Source: Massilia oculi (GTDB taxonomy: Bacteria; Pseudomonadota; Gammaproteobacteria; Burkholderiales; Burkholderiaceae_D). From it: DNA of 64,000 nucleotides. The stretch is taken from NCBI RefSeq assembly GCF_003143515.1, contig NZ_CP029343.1, forward strand, positions 4,774,001 through 4,838,000, read 5' to 3'. Position numbers and translations under genes: made by a program. The notes under the pieces are model-generated. The model made no database searches, was not told the DNA's origin, and worked only from the letters and a program-made list of their open reading frames with translations. This document shows positions 17,496-28,793 of the stretch, piece by piece (the first letter of the stretch is position 1; each line of letters opens with the position of its first letter).

Positions 17496-18948
17496 CGCCG
17501 TCCACTGCGCCCGAAGGCGCCCAGGTAGGCGCGCGTGACGCGCAGGCCGTTCTCGTAGGAGACGCCGGACACGTCCAGGCGGCTCTGCAGGCTCGATTGC
17601 GAGGCATCCAGGCTGGCCGTGAGCAGGGTGAAGTTGTACAGGCCCTCGAACTTGCGGTAGGCGCGCACGCAAGTGACGGCGCGCAGCGGCAGGGTCCGGG
17701 TATGCACGAAGCGTTCGGTGCAGAACGGCTTGGTCAGGCGCGGATCGCCCGTGCTGCCCAGGTTGTTGACCTGGAAGGTATCGCTGGCCAGCGTCGCGAA
17801 GCGCATCGGATCCATGGTGCCGCTGCGGATGTACTGGTGGGTCATGGACACGTTGCCGGTCTGCTGCACGTCCGACACGAACACCGCCGACTGCATCACG
17901 CAGCTCATCGAATCGGTGCTGTAGACCGCGCCGCGGGCATTCGAACGCCCCCAGCAGCGCACCTCGCCCGATTCGCGCACCGGCACCAGGTACTGGCCCA
18001 TGCCCTTGAGCGTGAGGGGTTCCTCGAGCAGCTTGTCGACCATATTGCCCTGGTGCGCCAGCAGCTGCTTGCCGATCAAGGGATTGAAATCGGCCGGCGG
18101 GGCGGCCTGTTCGGCCACCTTGCGCAGCAGCTCCTGCGCATGCTTGACCGGCACCAGGAAGCTGACCGACTCGCCGTCGCGCCGGCGCGAGACGTTGATG
18201 CCGGCCACGGTGCCGCTGGCGGTCACGCTAGGCCCCCGCTCATGCCCGAGTTGATCGGGCCGGAAAAAATCAGGCGGTCGTAGAAGCTGCGCGTCAGCAC
18301 GCCGTTATAGGCGCCTTCCGAGATCGCGAAGCCCAGGTCGAGAGGATTGCCGAGCGAGTACAGGCGCTGCCCCTGGCGCAGCCGCACCGGCTGCTCGGGC
18401 ACCTTGAAGAAGCCGCTGCCGTTGCGGTTGATGCGCACCACGGCCAGGTCGTGCAGCACGTCGACCGCCATCAGCTCGACCGGGCCGGTGTTGCCGTCGG
18501 TGTCGATGTATTCGGCCGTATAGATGGCGGGGTCGAGCGCCATCTGCGACACCACGTGGTAATTGGTCAGCGCCAGGTTGCTGGTGCCGACCAGGAAGCC
18601 TGAGCCGACCGTCGACTGGGTGCGGCCGTTCTTGAGCAGCATGCGGATCTGCAGCAGGTCGCCGCGCGCGGAGTCGTACAGGTCCTGGGCCGCCAGCGAA
18701 GGTTCGGGCAGGGCGTCCTGGGCCTCGGTCTCGCCCGGCAGCGGCGCGTTCGGCGTGGCCGCGGGCGCGGTATCGACCGGCATCTGGGGCGCGCCAGCGG
18801 CGGCCCCGGCGGTGTTCTGGGTCGTGCGCGGCGCGGGCGGAGCAAGATTCTGCGGCTGGGGCTGGGCAGCGGCCGGCGGCGACGTCGCCTCGAGGGCGAT
18901 GCCGATGGCGGTGCAGGTCAGCAGGAGTGCCAGGACAGCTCGTTTCAT
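17492..18948 (-). pseudogene. Trypsin-like serine protease, frameshifted at a G run
   Basis: A secreted serine protease with a Sec signal peptide (MKRAVLALLLTCTAIGIALE), a Pro/Ala-rich linker to about residue 80 and a trypsin-like domain. Catalytic histidine is in LTNYHVVSQ, aspartate in VLHDLAVVRI and serine in NSGMSGG. Right after the serine the frame breaks. The minus strand has five G (18233-18237) where six would give SGGPSVTASGTVAG and join the 244-residue downstream frame, which ends at 17492. As written, the first part stops at 18223. The second part could start only from a GTG at 18226. The C-terminal 240 residues are of unknown fold. The deficit may be real or an assembly error. Confidence 0.85.
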
Positions 18949-18993
18949 GCAATAGTTTGATGGCAGTGTGAGATGCTATCTTGCCACCGGATC

Positions 18994-19012
18994 AACGCGC
19001 GTTGCGCGCGTT
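18994..19012. terminator. Hairpin downstream of ribA
   Basis: AACGCGCG and CGCGCGTT form a perfect 8-bp stem around TTG. It lies about 20 bases past the ribA stop on the minus strand and just before the protease gene. No T run follows, so a weak or factor-assisted terminator is possible. Confidence 0.4.
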
Positions 19013-19031
19013 AGCGCACGTTTACGCGCAA

Positions 19032-19724
19032 TTACGATGCCGATGCCGGCGTCTTGGCGGGTTCGACCAGCGCCTGTTCGCCCTGTTCGACGGCGGTCAG
19101 CGGCGCCATCATGTGGCCCAGCTTGGCCTGCTTGGTGTTCAGGTAGCTGTTGTTGTAGGCATTGCGGTTGACCAGCAGCGGCACGCGCTCGGCGACCGTG
19201 ACGCCGATGCGGTTCAGGGCGTCGATCTTGCGCGGGTTGTTGGTCATCAGGCGCACCGACTTGATGCCGAACTGCTCCAGCATCGGCCGGCACAGCTCGT
19301 AGTTGCGGGCATCGGCATGGAAGCCCAGCTGCAGGTTGGCCTCGACCGTGTCGGCCCCGGCTTCCTGCAGGCGGTAGGCGCGGATCTTATTGACCAGGCC
19401 GATGCCGCGGCCCTCCTGGCGCAGGTAGAGCAGGATGCCGCGGCCTTCCTCGGCTATGCGCTGCAGCGCGCCTTCGAGCTGGGCGCCGCAGTCGCAGCGT
19501 TGCGAAAACATCACGTCGCCGGTGAGGCATTCGGAATGCACCCGCGCCAGCACCGGTTCGCCGGTCGACAGGTCGCCCAGGGCCATCGCCAGGTGTTCCT
19601 TGCCGGTGGCCGGTTCGACCCAGGCATGCAGCGTGAACTGGGCCCACGGCGTCGGCAGCGCGCACGAGGTGGCATAGTCCAGCAGGGAAGGCGGCGTGAG
19701 TGCGGCGGCGGCGGTGGCTTGCAT
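19032..19724 (-). CDS. ribA: GTP cyclohydrolase II
   Basis: First step of riboflavin synthesis: opens GTP to give the diaminohydroxyphosphoribosylamino-pyrimidine. The 230-residue protein carries the zinc cluster C-x10-C-x-C within [20 protein letters not shown], then [12 protein letters not shown], and the GTP-binding region through LMTNNPRKI, all typical of RibA. It stands alone without RibB fusion. The start at 19724 has TTGGAAA 11 bases upstream; an in-frame ATG 78 bases further up adds residues unlike the family. I see no FMN riboswitch in the leader. Confidence 0.96.
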   Translation of the reverse strand: MQATAAAALTPPSLLDYATSCALPTPWAQFTLHAWVEPATGKEHLAMALGDLSTGEPVLARVHSECLTGDVMFSQRCDCGAQLEGALQRIAEEGRGILLYLRQEGRGIGLVNKIRAYRLQEAGADTVEANLQLGFHADARNYELCRPMLEQFGIKSVRLMTNNPRKIDALNRIGVTVAERVPLLVNRNAYNNSYLNTKQAKLGHMMAPLTAVEQGEQALVEPAKTPASAS

Positions 19725-19966
19725 GACGGTGTTTCCAATCGATGTCGATGTACTTATAGCCGTGAAGTTTACCGGAAATCGGGCATGGCCGTGTGGAATC
19801 ACCTGCTTTTCGGCCCGCAGCGCCGCCTACTCTGCCGTAAGGAAGACCAACACTGTTTATGCGTGCTGGATGGAATCCGGTCATGACGCACAATTGACCA
19901 AGTCTCCTCTTGCCGGATGCCGGGATGCGCGTGATACGCTGGCAAAACAATAATTCCAGGTGCCGC

Positions 19967-22248
<2,282 letters not shown>

Positions 22249-22268
22249 TGGGTCCAGCGCCCTGCAAT

Positions 22269-23590
22269 CTAGCGCAGCGCGTGCACCGCCATCCCGCCAA
22301 AGCTCTTCCACGCGCCAAACGACTGCTCCAGCTGCGGCAGCAGGCGCATCAGCGCTGGCTTGTCGAAGTGGAAGGTGGTGGCCGAGCCGGCGATGCCGCG
22401 CCGGTCTGCCAGCGCATAGGCTTGCGCCTCGTCCTGGGCTGCGGGCATCTTCAGCAGCACCAGCACCTTTTGCCCGCCCAGGTCGAACATCAGCAGGTCG
22501 CCCCTGGCGCCCGGTCCGACGCGCCGGTAGTGGCGTTCCACGCCGGTGCCGGCCGGTCCGGCCTCGAGCGCGATGCGCACCTGCTTGCCATGCTTGACGC
22601 CCCAGTCCAGGAAGGGCGCCGCGTGGCGCCGTATCTCATCGGGGGCGGTGCGGTAGTTGCGCACCGTTAGCGCATCCACGTGGCGCGCCAGGCCGCGCAG
22701 CAGCGCGTCCTCGTCGTTCCAGTCGGCCGGCGCCACGGCCTCGAGCCGCATCTTGCCGGCGGCCTCGCGCAGCGCGGCGAGCAGGTCGAGGTAATGCCCG
22801 TCGCGCGCCGCCTTCGGCAGCTTGTCGGGATCGAGCAGCTGGGGCTGGACGTCCAGCTGGACGCCCTTCAGGCGCTCCTGTGCGCCGGCCTGCGCGTTGT
22901 AGGCGGCGTAGGCGCGCATGCGGCCGACGGCGTCGGCGCGCGCGGTCGGCAGGATCAGGTCCGGCCCGTCCTCGAAGACGGTCACCGCGATGCCGCGGCC
23001 ATCCGCCTGGCGCACGAAGGCCGCCAATGCCTGCGGCTCGGCGACCTGGCCGGCGCGCACCGGCACATTGATGAACAATTCGCCCAGCCCCTCGCTGGCG
23101 GCCCAGTCGAGCATGTCGTCGGCGCGTTCGCGCCAGGTGTTCGGGCTCCAGGCCCAGGTGGCGCGCGGCGCACGCCGGCGCACCTCGGCGGCGTCCTCGG
23201 GTTCTTGCGTGGACAGGCCCGGCCGCAAGGGGGCAGGGGCGGCGGCTGCTCCGCACCCAGCGTGTGGCCGGTGACGATGAACTCCTTGTCCCGCCGTTCG
23301 CCGCGCAGCAGGATCGTCTCGCCCGGCGCCGCGTTCCGTGGCAGGAAGTGCAGGGCCTGGACGCCGCTGGCGGCCACCTTGAGCGGCACGGCGCGGCAGC
23401 CGGGATCGGGCTTGCCCGGCGCTTCGGTGACGATGGCGCGCATGCGCGCGCCCAGGGCGGTGGTGTAGTCCTCGGTCACGGCGCCGGGCGAGGCGAGCGG
23501 GGCGCCAGGGCACAGCAGCAAGGTAGCGGCCCGGGCCGGCAAGGTCAGCGATGACAGCAGGAGCGGAAGCAGGAAAATGGAGCGCGGCAT
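22269..23590 (-). pseudogene. Secreted protein of unknown function, frameshifted at a C/G run
   Basis: I do not recognise the family. The N-terminal frame starts at 23590 with a clear signal peptide (MPRSIFLLPLLLSSLTLPARA). A small domain ending PPPLPP follows, about 120 residues in. The frame then breaks at 23229-23233, where five G (plus strand) stand for an expected six. One extra base joins it to LRPGLSTQEPEDAAEV and a C-terminal domain running to 22269. That domain has alternating strands and helices (ELFINVPVRAG, GIAVTVFEDGPDLIL, GVQLDVQPQLLD), suggestive of a barrel-like glycosidase fold. This is an impression, not a match. Periplasmic location is likely. Confidence 0.7.
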
Positions 23591-23630
23591 GACCCGAGTG
23601 TAAGCGACTCGGGCGATTCGCAGCGCCCGC

Positions 23631-23999
23631 TTAAGTGGCCGGCAGCAGGAGGCGCCTTACGCGCGCCAGCAGTTCGTTCGGCTGGAAGGGCTTGCTGACG
23701 AAGTCGTTGGCGCCGGCGTCGAGCGCGCGCACGGTGTCGCGCTCGGTGTTCTTGGCGGTCAGCATCAGGATCGGCACCGCCGCCCAATCGGCGCGCGCGC
23801 GGGCCAGGGCGACGATCTCGAAGCCGTCGAGATGGGGCAGCATCACGTCCATCAGCACCAGGTCGGGAATCTCTGGACTGGCGGCGACATACTCGCTCGC
23901 GGCGCGGCCGTCGGCCATGTGCGTGACGCGGTAGCCCTGGCGTTCGAGCATGAAACGCAATACCTGGGCGATGTGGTCGTCGTCTTCGACCACCAGCAC
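23631..23999 (-). CDS. Single-domain CheY-like response regulator
   Basis: A receiver domain of about 122 residues with no output domain. The acidic pocket is VVEDDDH, the phospho-acceptor lies in LVLMDVMLPHLDG, the threonine in LMLTAKN and the lysine in FVSKPF. The only in-frame start is a GTG at 23999 without a good ribosome site. An ATG at 24028 with GAAGAA before it would give MLNEHAPA and would join the frame if one more C/G were present near 24003-24006. The true N-terminus may therefore be lost to a one-base deficit like those in nearby genes. The partner kinase may be the Cache/PAS kinase at 19967. Confidence 0.85.
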   Translation of the reverse strand: MLVVEDDDHIAQVLRFMLERQGYRVTHMADGRAASEYVAASPEIPDLVLMDVMLPHLDGFEIVALARARADWAAVPILMLTAKNTERDTVRALDAGANDFVSKPFQPNELLARVRRLLLPAT

Positions 24000-24101
24000 C
24001 AGGGCGCGGGAGCGTGTTCGTTGAGCATGGTGGATTCTTCGTTGAATGTTCGATTATACCGATGCCCAAGCGGATTTTGGCGGGTGTATTGCTAGAGGGA
24101 A

Positions 24102-24323
24102 TCACCTAGTCGGTGCTTTGCGCAGCGGATCGAGCAGGCCGCCCAAATCATTATGGTCGAGTTCGTACATCAGGGCCAGTAACTGGCCCAATTCGCCGCG
24201 CGGAAAGCCCTCGCGTGCGAACCAACCCAGGTAGTGGCCCGGCAGGTCGGCCAGCTTGCGGCCTTTATATTTCCCGTAGGGCATTTCGCGGATGAGGAGG
24301 AGGGAGAGGTGTTCGGCGTTCAT
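24102..24323 (-). CDS. DUF3820 family protein
   Basis: A 73-residue protein of the DUF3820 family (named in databases as a putative quorum-sensing-regulated factor). The typical core is MPYGKYKGRKLADLP, then YLGWFAREGFPRGELG. It is a small soluble protein. The start at 24323 (MNAEHLSLLL) is preferred over an ATG 78 bases upstream, since the family core follows soon after and the extension would overlap the divergent gene at 24388. Function unknown; some members are fused to exonuclease-like domains. Confidence 0.85.
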   Translation of the reverse strand: MNAEHLSLLLIREMPYGKYKGRKLADLPGHYLGWFAREGFPRGELGQLLALMYELDHNDLGGLLDPLRKAPTR

Positions 24324-24387
24324 CGTGCGGCACTTTAGCAAACAACGACGGCGTTGTAGCATTTGGATGACAAGGGGAGGAAATGTC

Positions 24388-24804
24388 ATGGATGAGTTCA
24401 ACCTGACGCGCTTCGTCGAGGCGCAGGAGCCGGTCTACGCCGATGTGCTGGCCGAATTGCGGGCCGGGCGCAAGCGCAGCCACTGGATATGGTACGTCTT
24501 TCCGCAGTTCAAGGGGCTGGGCAGCAGCGAGATGGCGCAGCGTTATGCCATCGCCTCAGAGGACGAGGCGGCCGCCTACCTGGCCCATCCGGTGCTGGGC
24601 CGGCGCCTGCGCGAATGCGCCGGCATCGTCGCCGCGCTCGACGGGCCGTCGGCGCACGAGATCTTCGGGTACCCGGACGAGCTGAAATTCCGCTCGTCGA
24701 TGACGCTGTTCGCCGACGTGGCGCCGGACGAAGCCGTGTTCCAGGCCTGCATCGACAAGTATTTCGACGGCGAAGCCGACCCGGAAACGCTGGCGCGGGT
24801 GTAG
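24388..24804 (+). CDS. DUF1810 family protein
   Basis: A 138-residue soluble protein of the DUF1810 family (related to Arabidopsis/bacterial NADAR-neighbouring small proteins of unknown function). Characteristic stretches are FNLTRFVEAQEPVYADVLAE near the start, KRSHWIWYVFPQFKGLG and FGYPDELKFRSSMTLFA. A strong ribosome site (GGGGAGG, 24374-24380) supports the ATG at 24388. Divergent from the DUF3820 gene. Biochemical role unknown. Confidence 0.9.
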   Translation: MDEFNLTRFVEAQEPVYADVLAELRAGRKRSHWIWYVFPQFKGLGSSEMAQRYAIASEDEAAAYLAHPVLGRRLRECAGIVAALDGPSAHEIFGYPDELKFRSSMTLFADVAPDEAVFQACIDKYFDGEADPETLARV

Positions 24805-24820
24805 GGATCGGGCCGGCGGT

Positions 24821-25246
24821 TCAGGCGTCGGCGAACTGCGCCAGCAATTCGTCGGGCCGGCCGCGCACCGCCACGTGCAGGATCACCGCGGTGCTGAAGC
24901 GCAGCGCCGGATGGCTGGCGCGGTGGCGGGCGAACCAGAACACCTCGTCCAGGTCGTCGTCCTCGTGCGCCGTGGTCAGCACGGTCTGTTCAGGCGCCAC
25001 GTCTTCGTAATCGAACGCCTCCAGGGCCGCGTCCTCGACCGCCTCGTCCCAGCTCGCGCACTCCTTGCCCCATGCCAGCATGAAGCGGCAGCCGGAATCG
25101 ACCAGCCAGCGCGCGACGTCCCAGCGCCACATCTCGTCGCTGTCGTCGTCGATCACCACCACGGCCATGAACGGCGCCAGGTGCTTCAGGTCGGGCAGGG
25201 CGTCGTGGGGACGCAGCTGCAGGTAATGGGCTTTGTGTGCTTGCAT
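24821..25246 (-). CDS. Hypothetical acidic protein
   Basis: A 141-residue soluble acidic protein (start MQAHKAHYLQ) that I do not recognise with certainty. It has an alternating strand/helix layout: AVVVIDDDSDEMWRWDVARW, then GCRFMLAWGKECASWDEAVE, then TVLTTAHEDDDLDEVFWFAR. This suggests a Rossmann-like single domain that responds to or mimics a phospho-type ligand. The start at 25246 was chosen over one ten codons upstream. Convergent with DUF1810 and followed upstream by the MerR gene on the same strand. Confidence 0.75.
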   Translation of the reverse strand: MQAHKAHYLQLRPHDALPDLKHLAPFMAVVVIDDDSDEMWRWDVARWLVDSGCRFMLAWGKECASWDEAVEDAALEAFDYEDVAPEQTVLTTAHEDDDLDEVFWFARHRASHPALRFSTAVILHVAVRGRPDELLAQFADA

Positions 25247-25300
25247 GGTGTCGATGCCGGAAAAGGTTGGCGGCATTATCGCCGCCCGGAGCCGATCATG

Positions 25301-25678
25301 CTAGTCGCCGGCGGTTCCCGCCAGCATGGCGCGCAGGCGCGCGCGCCGCCGTTCGAGTTCGCCCATCTTGGCTTCGATGGCGGCCAGCAGCTTGTGCTGG
25401 GCCGGCGCCGTCTCGGCGCACATGGCGGCGCCCTCGACCGCCAGCATGCAGTTGGGGAAGCCGCGGATCTCGGCCAGGGTGAAGCCGGCCGCGATCAGGC
25501 GCTGGATCTGGCGCACCCGGGTCACGGCGGCCGGCGGAAACACGCGGTAGCCGTTGGCGGCGCGACGGGCGCCGAGCAGGCCCTGTTGGTCGTAGTGGCG
25601 CAGCGAGCGCACGCTGGCGCCGGTCTGGCGCGCCAGCTCGCCGATCGCCAGCACTGCAGGGGAAGAATCGGATTGCAT
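25301..25678 (-). CDS. MerR family transcriptional regulator
   Basis: A 125-residue regulator. The N-terminal winged helix-turn-helix shows AIGELARQTGASVRSLRHYD and GLLGARRAANGYRVFPP, the standard MerR recognition region. A dimerisation helix follows. Two cysteines (NCMLAVEGAAMC, about residues 77-88) lie where metal- or redox-sensing members keep their ligands. Divergent from the alpha/beta hydrolase. The intergenic dyad within a long-spacer promoter (25690-25721) fits the MerR mode of untwisting a promoter. The inducer is unknown. Confidence 0.92.
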   Translation of the reverse strand: MQSDSSPAVLAIGELARQTGASVRSLRHYDQQGLLGARRAANGYRVFPPAAVTRVRQIQRLIAAGFTLAEIRGFPNCMLAVEGAAMCAETAPAQHKLLAAIEAKMGELERRRARLRAMLAGTAGD

Positions 25679-25689
25679 GCGGTTTTCGC

Positions 25690-25721
25690 TTGACCCTCAC
25701 ATTAATGTCAGGCTTCAGGAT
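25690..25721 (+). promoter_or_regulatory. MerR-type operator/promoter for the hydrolase gene
   Basis: CCTCACAT (25695-25702) and ATGTCAGG (25705-25712) form a dyad matching 7 of 8 positions, centred downstream of TTGACC (25690-25695). A weak -10 (CAGGAT at 25716) lies about 20 bases from the -35. A dyad inside a spacer stretched beyond 17 is the hallmark of MerR-activated promoters. It reads towards the hydrolase and overlaps the start of merR, so it may also control merR. Confidence 0.65.
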
Positions 25722-25748
25722 AGCATTTCATCGATCCTGGAGTACACC

Positions 25749-26678
25749 ATGAACCTGAATCATCCATTCGCGCGGGCGCGCGCCCGCATCTTCCTGCTGG
25801 CCGCGATCCTCTTCGCCGCCTGTTCCCTGGCGCAGGCCGCGACCCGGCACGGCACCGTTACCGCGCCCGACGGCGTGACCCTGGCGGTGCAGGAATCCGG
25901 CAATCCGGACGGCCCCGCCATCCTGTTCATCCACGGCCTGCTGGGCAGTCACCTGAACTGGGATGCCCAGCGCGCCAGTCCGGCGCTGCAGGGATACCGC
26001 CTGATCAGCTACGACCTGCGCGGCCACGGCCTGTCCGGCAAGCCGGGCGGCCCGGCGGCCTACCGCGAAGGGCGGCGCTGGGCCGACGACCTGGCGGCCG
26101 TCATCGCGGCCACGAAGGCGCACAAGCCGGTGCTGGTCGGCTGGTCGCTGGGAGCGGCGGTGATCTCGAACTATCTGGCCGCATATGGCGACGCCGCCAT
26201 CGGCGGCGCGGTCTATGTCAACGGCGTCGTCGAATTGACGGATGCGCGCCAGATCGTCGCACACCCCGACGTCTATCGCGACCTGAATGCGTCCGACCTG
26301 GGCACGCGCCTCGATGCCCAGCGCGCCTTCCTGGCCCTGTGCTTCCACACCAGGCCGGGCCAGGGCGACTTCGAGCGCCTGCTGGGCGCCGCCGCCATGG
26401 CCTCCTGGGACATGCAGGCCGCGGTGCATTCGATGGACGTGTCCCTGCGCGGCCTGGCGGCCGCGCGGGTGCCGGTGCTGCTGCTGTATGGCGCGCGCGA
26501 CGCCCTGGTCCACGCGGCGCCGACGATGGCAAGGGCGCGCCAGCTCAACGCACGCATCGAACAGGCGGTGTATGCGGAGTCGGGCCACGCTCCGTTCGTC
26601 GAAGAGCCGGAACGCTTTGCGCGGGACCTGGCGCGCTTCGTGCAGGGCGGGCCGCGCCAGGTTGCACCGGGGAGTTAG
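25749..26678 (+). CDS. Secreted alpha/beta hydrolase
   Basis: A 309-residue alpha/beta-fold hydrolase with a signal peptide (basic ARARAR then IFLLAAILFAACSLAQA); the cysteine in the h-region end could also suit a lipoprotein but lacks a good lipobox. The oxyanion loop is FIHGLLGSH, the nucleophile elbow is VGWSLGAAV, the acid is in YGARDALVH and the histidine in SGHAPFVEEPE, so the triad is complete. Substrate unknown. Probably induced through the divergent MerR regulator. The stop overlaps the end of a decayed kinase gene on the other strand. Confidence 0.92.
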   Translation: MNLNHPFARARARIFLLAAILFAACSLAQAATRHGTVTAPDGVTLAVQESGNPDGPAILFIHGLLGSHLNWDAQRASPALQGYRLISYDLRGHGLSGKPGGPAAYREGRRWADDLAAVIAATKAHKPVLVGWSLGAAVISNYLAAYGDAAIGGAVYVNGVVELTDARQIVAHPDVYRDLNASDLGTRLDAQRAFLALCFHTRPGQGDFERLLGAAAMASWDMQAAVHSMDVSLRGLAAARVPVLLLYGARDALVHAAPTMARARQLNARIEQAVYAESGHAPFVEEPERFARDLARFVQGGPRQVAPGS

Positions 26679-27170
26679 GCTGCAGTGTGACAGCAGGCGC
26701 CGAGCAGCGCGTACAGCCGCCCGGTATCGATCGGCTTGACCAGGTGATGGTCGAAACCGGCCGCGAGGATCTGGTCGCGGTCGCGCGCCTGGCCGTAGCC
26801 GGTGACCGCGACCAGCATCGCCTCCGCCGTTTCCGGCAGTGCCCGCAGGCGGCGCGCAAGCTGCAGCAGCTAGGCCGCGGCGCCGATCGGCGCCAGGGGA
26901 TTGCGCAGCTCGTGCACCAGCATGGCCAGGAATTCGTCCTTGCGGCGATCGGCCTCGCGCAGATTTTCTTCCGCCGCCTTGCGCTCGGCGATGTCGCTGG
27001 CGGCGCCGATCCATTCATGGATCGCTCCGCTGGCGTCGACCATCGGCACCGCGCGCGACAGGGACCAGCCGAAGCTGCCATCGGCGCGCCGCACGCGATG
27101 TTCCAGTTCGAAGATCGACCTCTGGTCGATGGCGCGCCTGATGGCCGATTGGCCGCCGGCGCGAGCGGGA
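26675..27170 (-). pseudogene. Remnant of a PAS hybrid histidine kinase with internal deletion
   Basis: The minus strand still encodes the end of a PAS domain ([20 protein letters not shown]) and HisKA to [14 protein letters not shown]. Then comes a TAG where GAG (glutamate) is expected. In the same frame it jumps from LLQLA straight to RRLRALPETAEAMLVAVTGY and FDHHLVKPI of a receiver domain, ending at 26675. The dimerisation remainder, ATPase domain and most of the receiver are missing. The joint lies in CTTGCGCGCC, plausible as short homology between the two sides. The 5' end is also lost, running into the NYN promoter. Clearly non-functional. Confidence 0.88.
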
Positions 27171-27194
27171 CGGCGGAAAGCTCCGGCGGTTGCG

Positions 27195-27200
27195 TATAAT
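27195..27200 (+). promoter_or_regulatory. -10 box for the NYN gene
   Basis: A perfect TATAAT 41 bases before the NYN start codon. No good -35 is visible at 17 bases. The G+C-rich surround is broken by this AT stretch, which supports use as a promoter. The leader contains an A-rich CAGAAAACAACAAC just before ATG. Confidence 0.5.
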
Positions 27201-27241
27201 CGCCGTTAGCCTGTCCACTTACTACCAGAAAACAACAACTC

Positions 27242-28729
27242 ATGGCCTCATCTTCCGACAACATCAGCATGGCGGTGTTCTGCGACTTCGAAAACGTCGC
27301 ACTGGGCGTGCGCGACGCCAACTACGAGAAATTCGACATCAAGCCGGTGCTGGAACGCCTGCTGCTCAAGGGCAGCATCGTGGTCAAGAAGTCGTACTGC
27401 GACTGGGACCGCTACAAAGGCTTCAAGGCGGCCATGCACGAGGCGAACTTCGAGCTGATCGAGATCCCGCACGTGCGCCAGTCGGGCAAGAATTCGGCCG
27501 ACATCCGCCTGGTCGTCGACGCCCTCGACCTGTGCTACACCAAGTCGCATGTCAATACCTTCGTCATCATCAGCGGCGACTCCGACTTTTCGCCGCTGGT
27601 CTCGAAGCTGCGCGAGAACGCCAAGCAGGTGATCGGTGTCGGCGTCAAGCAGTCGACCTCCGACCTGCTGGTGGCCAACTGCGACGAATTCATCTTCTAC
27701 GACGACCTGGTGCGCGAAAAGAACCGCGCCACCGCCAAGCGCAAGGAAGAGCAGGAGGCGCGCAAGGGCCAGTCGACGCGGCGTCCCAACGCGACCGACG
27801 ACAAGCGTAAGGAAGAACTCGAGGCGCGCAAGGTGCAGGCGCTGGACATGGTGGTCGAAACCTTCGACGCCCTGGTATCCGAGCGCGGCGACACCGGCAA
27901 GATCTGGGCTTCGCTGCTGAAGGACACCCTCAAGCGCCGCCGTCCCGACTTCTCCGAGACCTATTACGGCTTCCGCACCTTCGGCAACCTGCTCGAGGAA
28001 GCGCAGACCCGCGGCCTGTTCGAGTTCGGCCGCGACGAGAAGTCGGGCACCTACGTCTACCGCAGCGCCAGCGCGCCGGCCCTCGCCCCGAGCGTCGAGG
28101 CTGCGGCGCAGGACGTCACTCAGGCGCCGGAAGCGGTGGTCCAGGACCTGGTCGACGCCATCGCTCCGGTCGACGGCGCGCCGGAAGAGGCGGCCAAGCC
28201 GGACACCCGCCGTGGCCGTGGCCGCGGTGGCCGCAAGGGTGGCCGCGCCGAAGCGGCGTCGAGCTCCGCGCCGATTCCGGCCTTGCTGGAACCGGTCGTG
28301 ACCGATGCCGAAGCGGAGGCCGAAGCCGAAGCCATCGAGCAACCGGCCTCGCAGCCGACGCTGTTCGTGAGCGAGCCGGAAGCGCCCACCGCCCAGGAAG
28401 CGGAGCCCGCCGAAGCAGCGCCGGCCGCAGCGGCCCCGGTCAAGGAACGCCGCCGCACGCCGCGCAAGCCGTCCGCCAAGAAGCTGGCCGAACAGGCCGC
28501 GCTGGCGGCCGAGGCCGAGGAAGCCGCCGCCGTGCCGGCTGCGGTCGTGCCTGTGGAGCCCGAAGCGGCCGAAGCGGCCGAAGCGGAGCCGGTATCGGAG
28601 GCGACCCAGGACGACGCCAAGGCTGCGCGCAAGAAGACCGCCCGTCCGGCCCACAAGGCGCCGGCGCGCAAGGCTGCACCGCGCGCCCGCCGCCCGGCCA
28701 AGCCGAAGGCCGGGAGCGAGAACGGCTGA
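27242..28729 (+). CDS. NYN domain (LabA/DUF88) and OST-HTH/LOTUS RNA-associated protein
   Basis: A 495-residue protein. The N-terminal NYN/PIN-like nuclease domain (about residues 10-155) begins MAVFCDFENVALG and contains DIRLVVDALDLCY and FVIISGDSDFSPLVSKLREN, with the acidic metal-binding residues. An OST-HTH/LOTUS-like domain follows (about 195-270, RPDFSETYYGFRTFGNLLEE). The last 220 residues are low-complexity, first Ala/Glu-rich and ending in a Lys/Arg/Ala/Pro-rich tail that could bind nucleic acid. The likely role is RNA cleavage or RNA turnover. There is no clear operon partner. Confidence 0.92.
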   Translation: MASSSDNISMAVFCDFENVALGVRDANYEKFDIKPVLERLLLKGSIVVKKSYCDWDRYKGFKAAMHEANFELIEIPHVRQSGKNSADIRLVVDALDLCYTKSHVNTFVIISGDSDFSPLVSKLRENAKQVIGVGVKQSTSDLLVANCDEFIFYDDLVREKNRATAKRKEEQEARKGQSTRRPNATDDKRKEELEARKVQALDMVVETFDALVSERGDTGKIWASLLKDTLKRRRPDFSETYYGFRTFGNLLEEAQTRGLFEFGRDEKSGTYVYRSASAPALAPSVEAAAQDVTQAPEAVVQDLVDAIAPVDGAPEEAAKPDTRRGRGRGGRKGGRAEAASSSAPIPALLEPVVTDAEAEAEAEAIEQPASQPTLFVSEPEAPTAQEAEPAEAAPAAAAPVKERRRTPRKPSAKKLAEQAALAAEAEEAAAVPAAVVPVEPEAAEAAEAEPVSEATQDDAKAARKKTARPAHKAPARKAAPRARRPAKPKAGSENG

Positions 28730-28793
28730 TCTGCACAGGAGGGGCAGGGCTGGCGCGTGCGCCATCTCCTTCTCTCCGATGCAATAATGGCAT

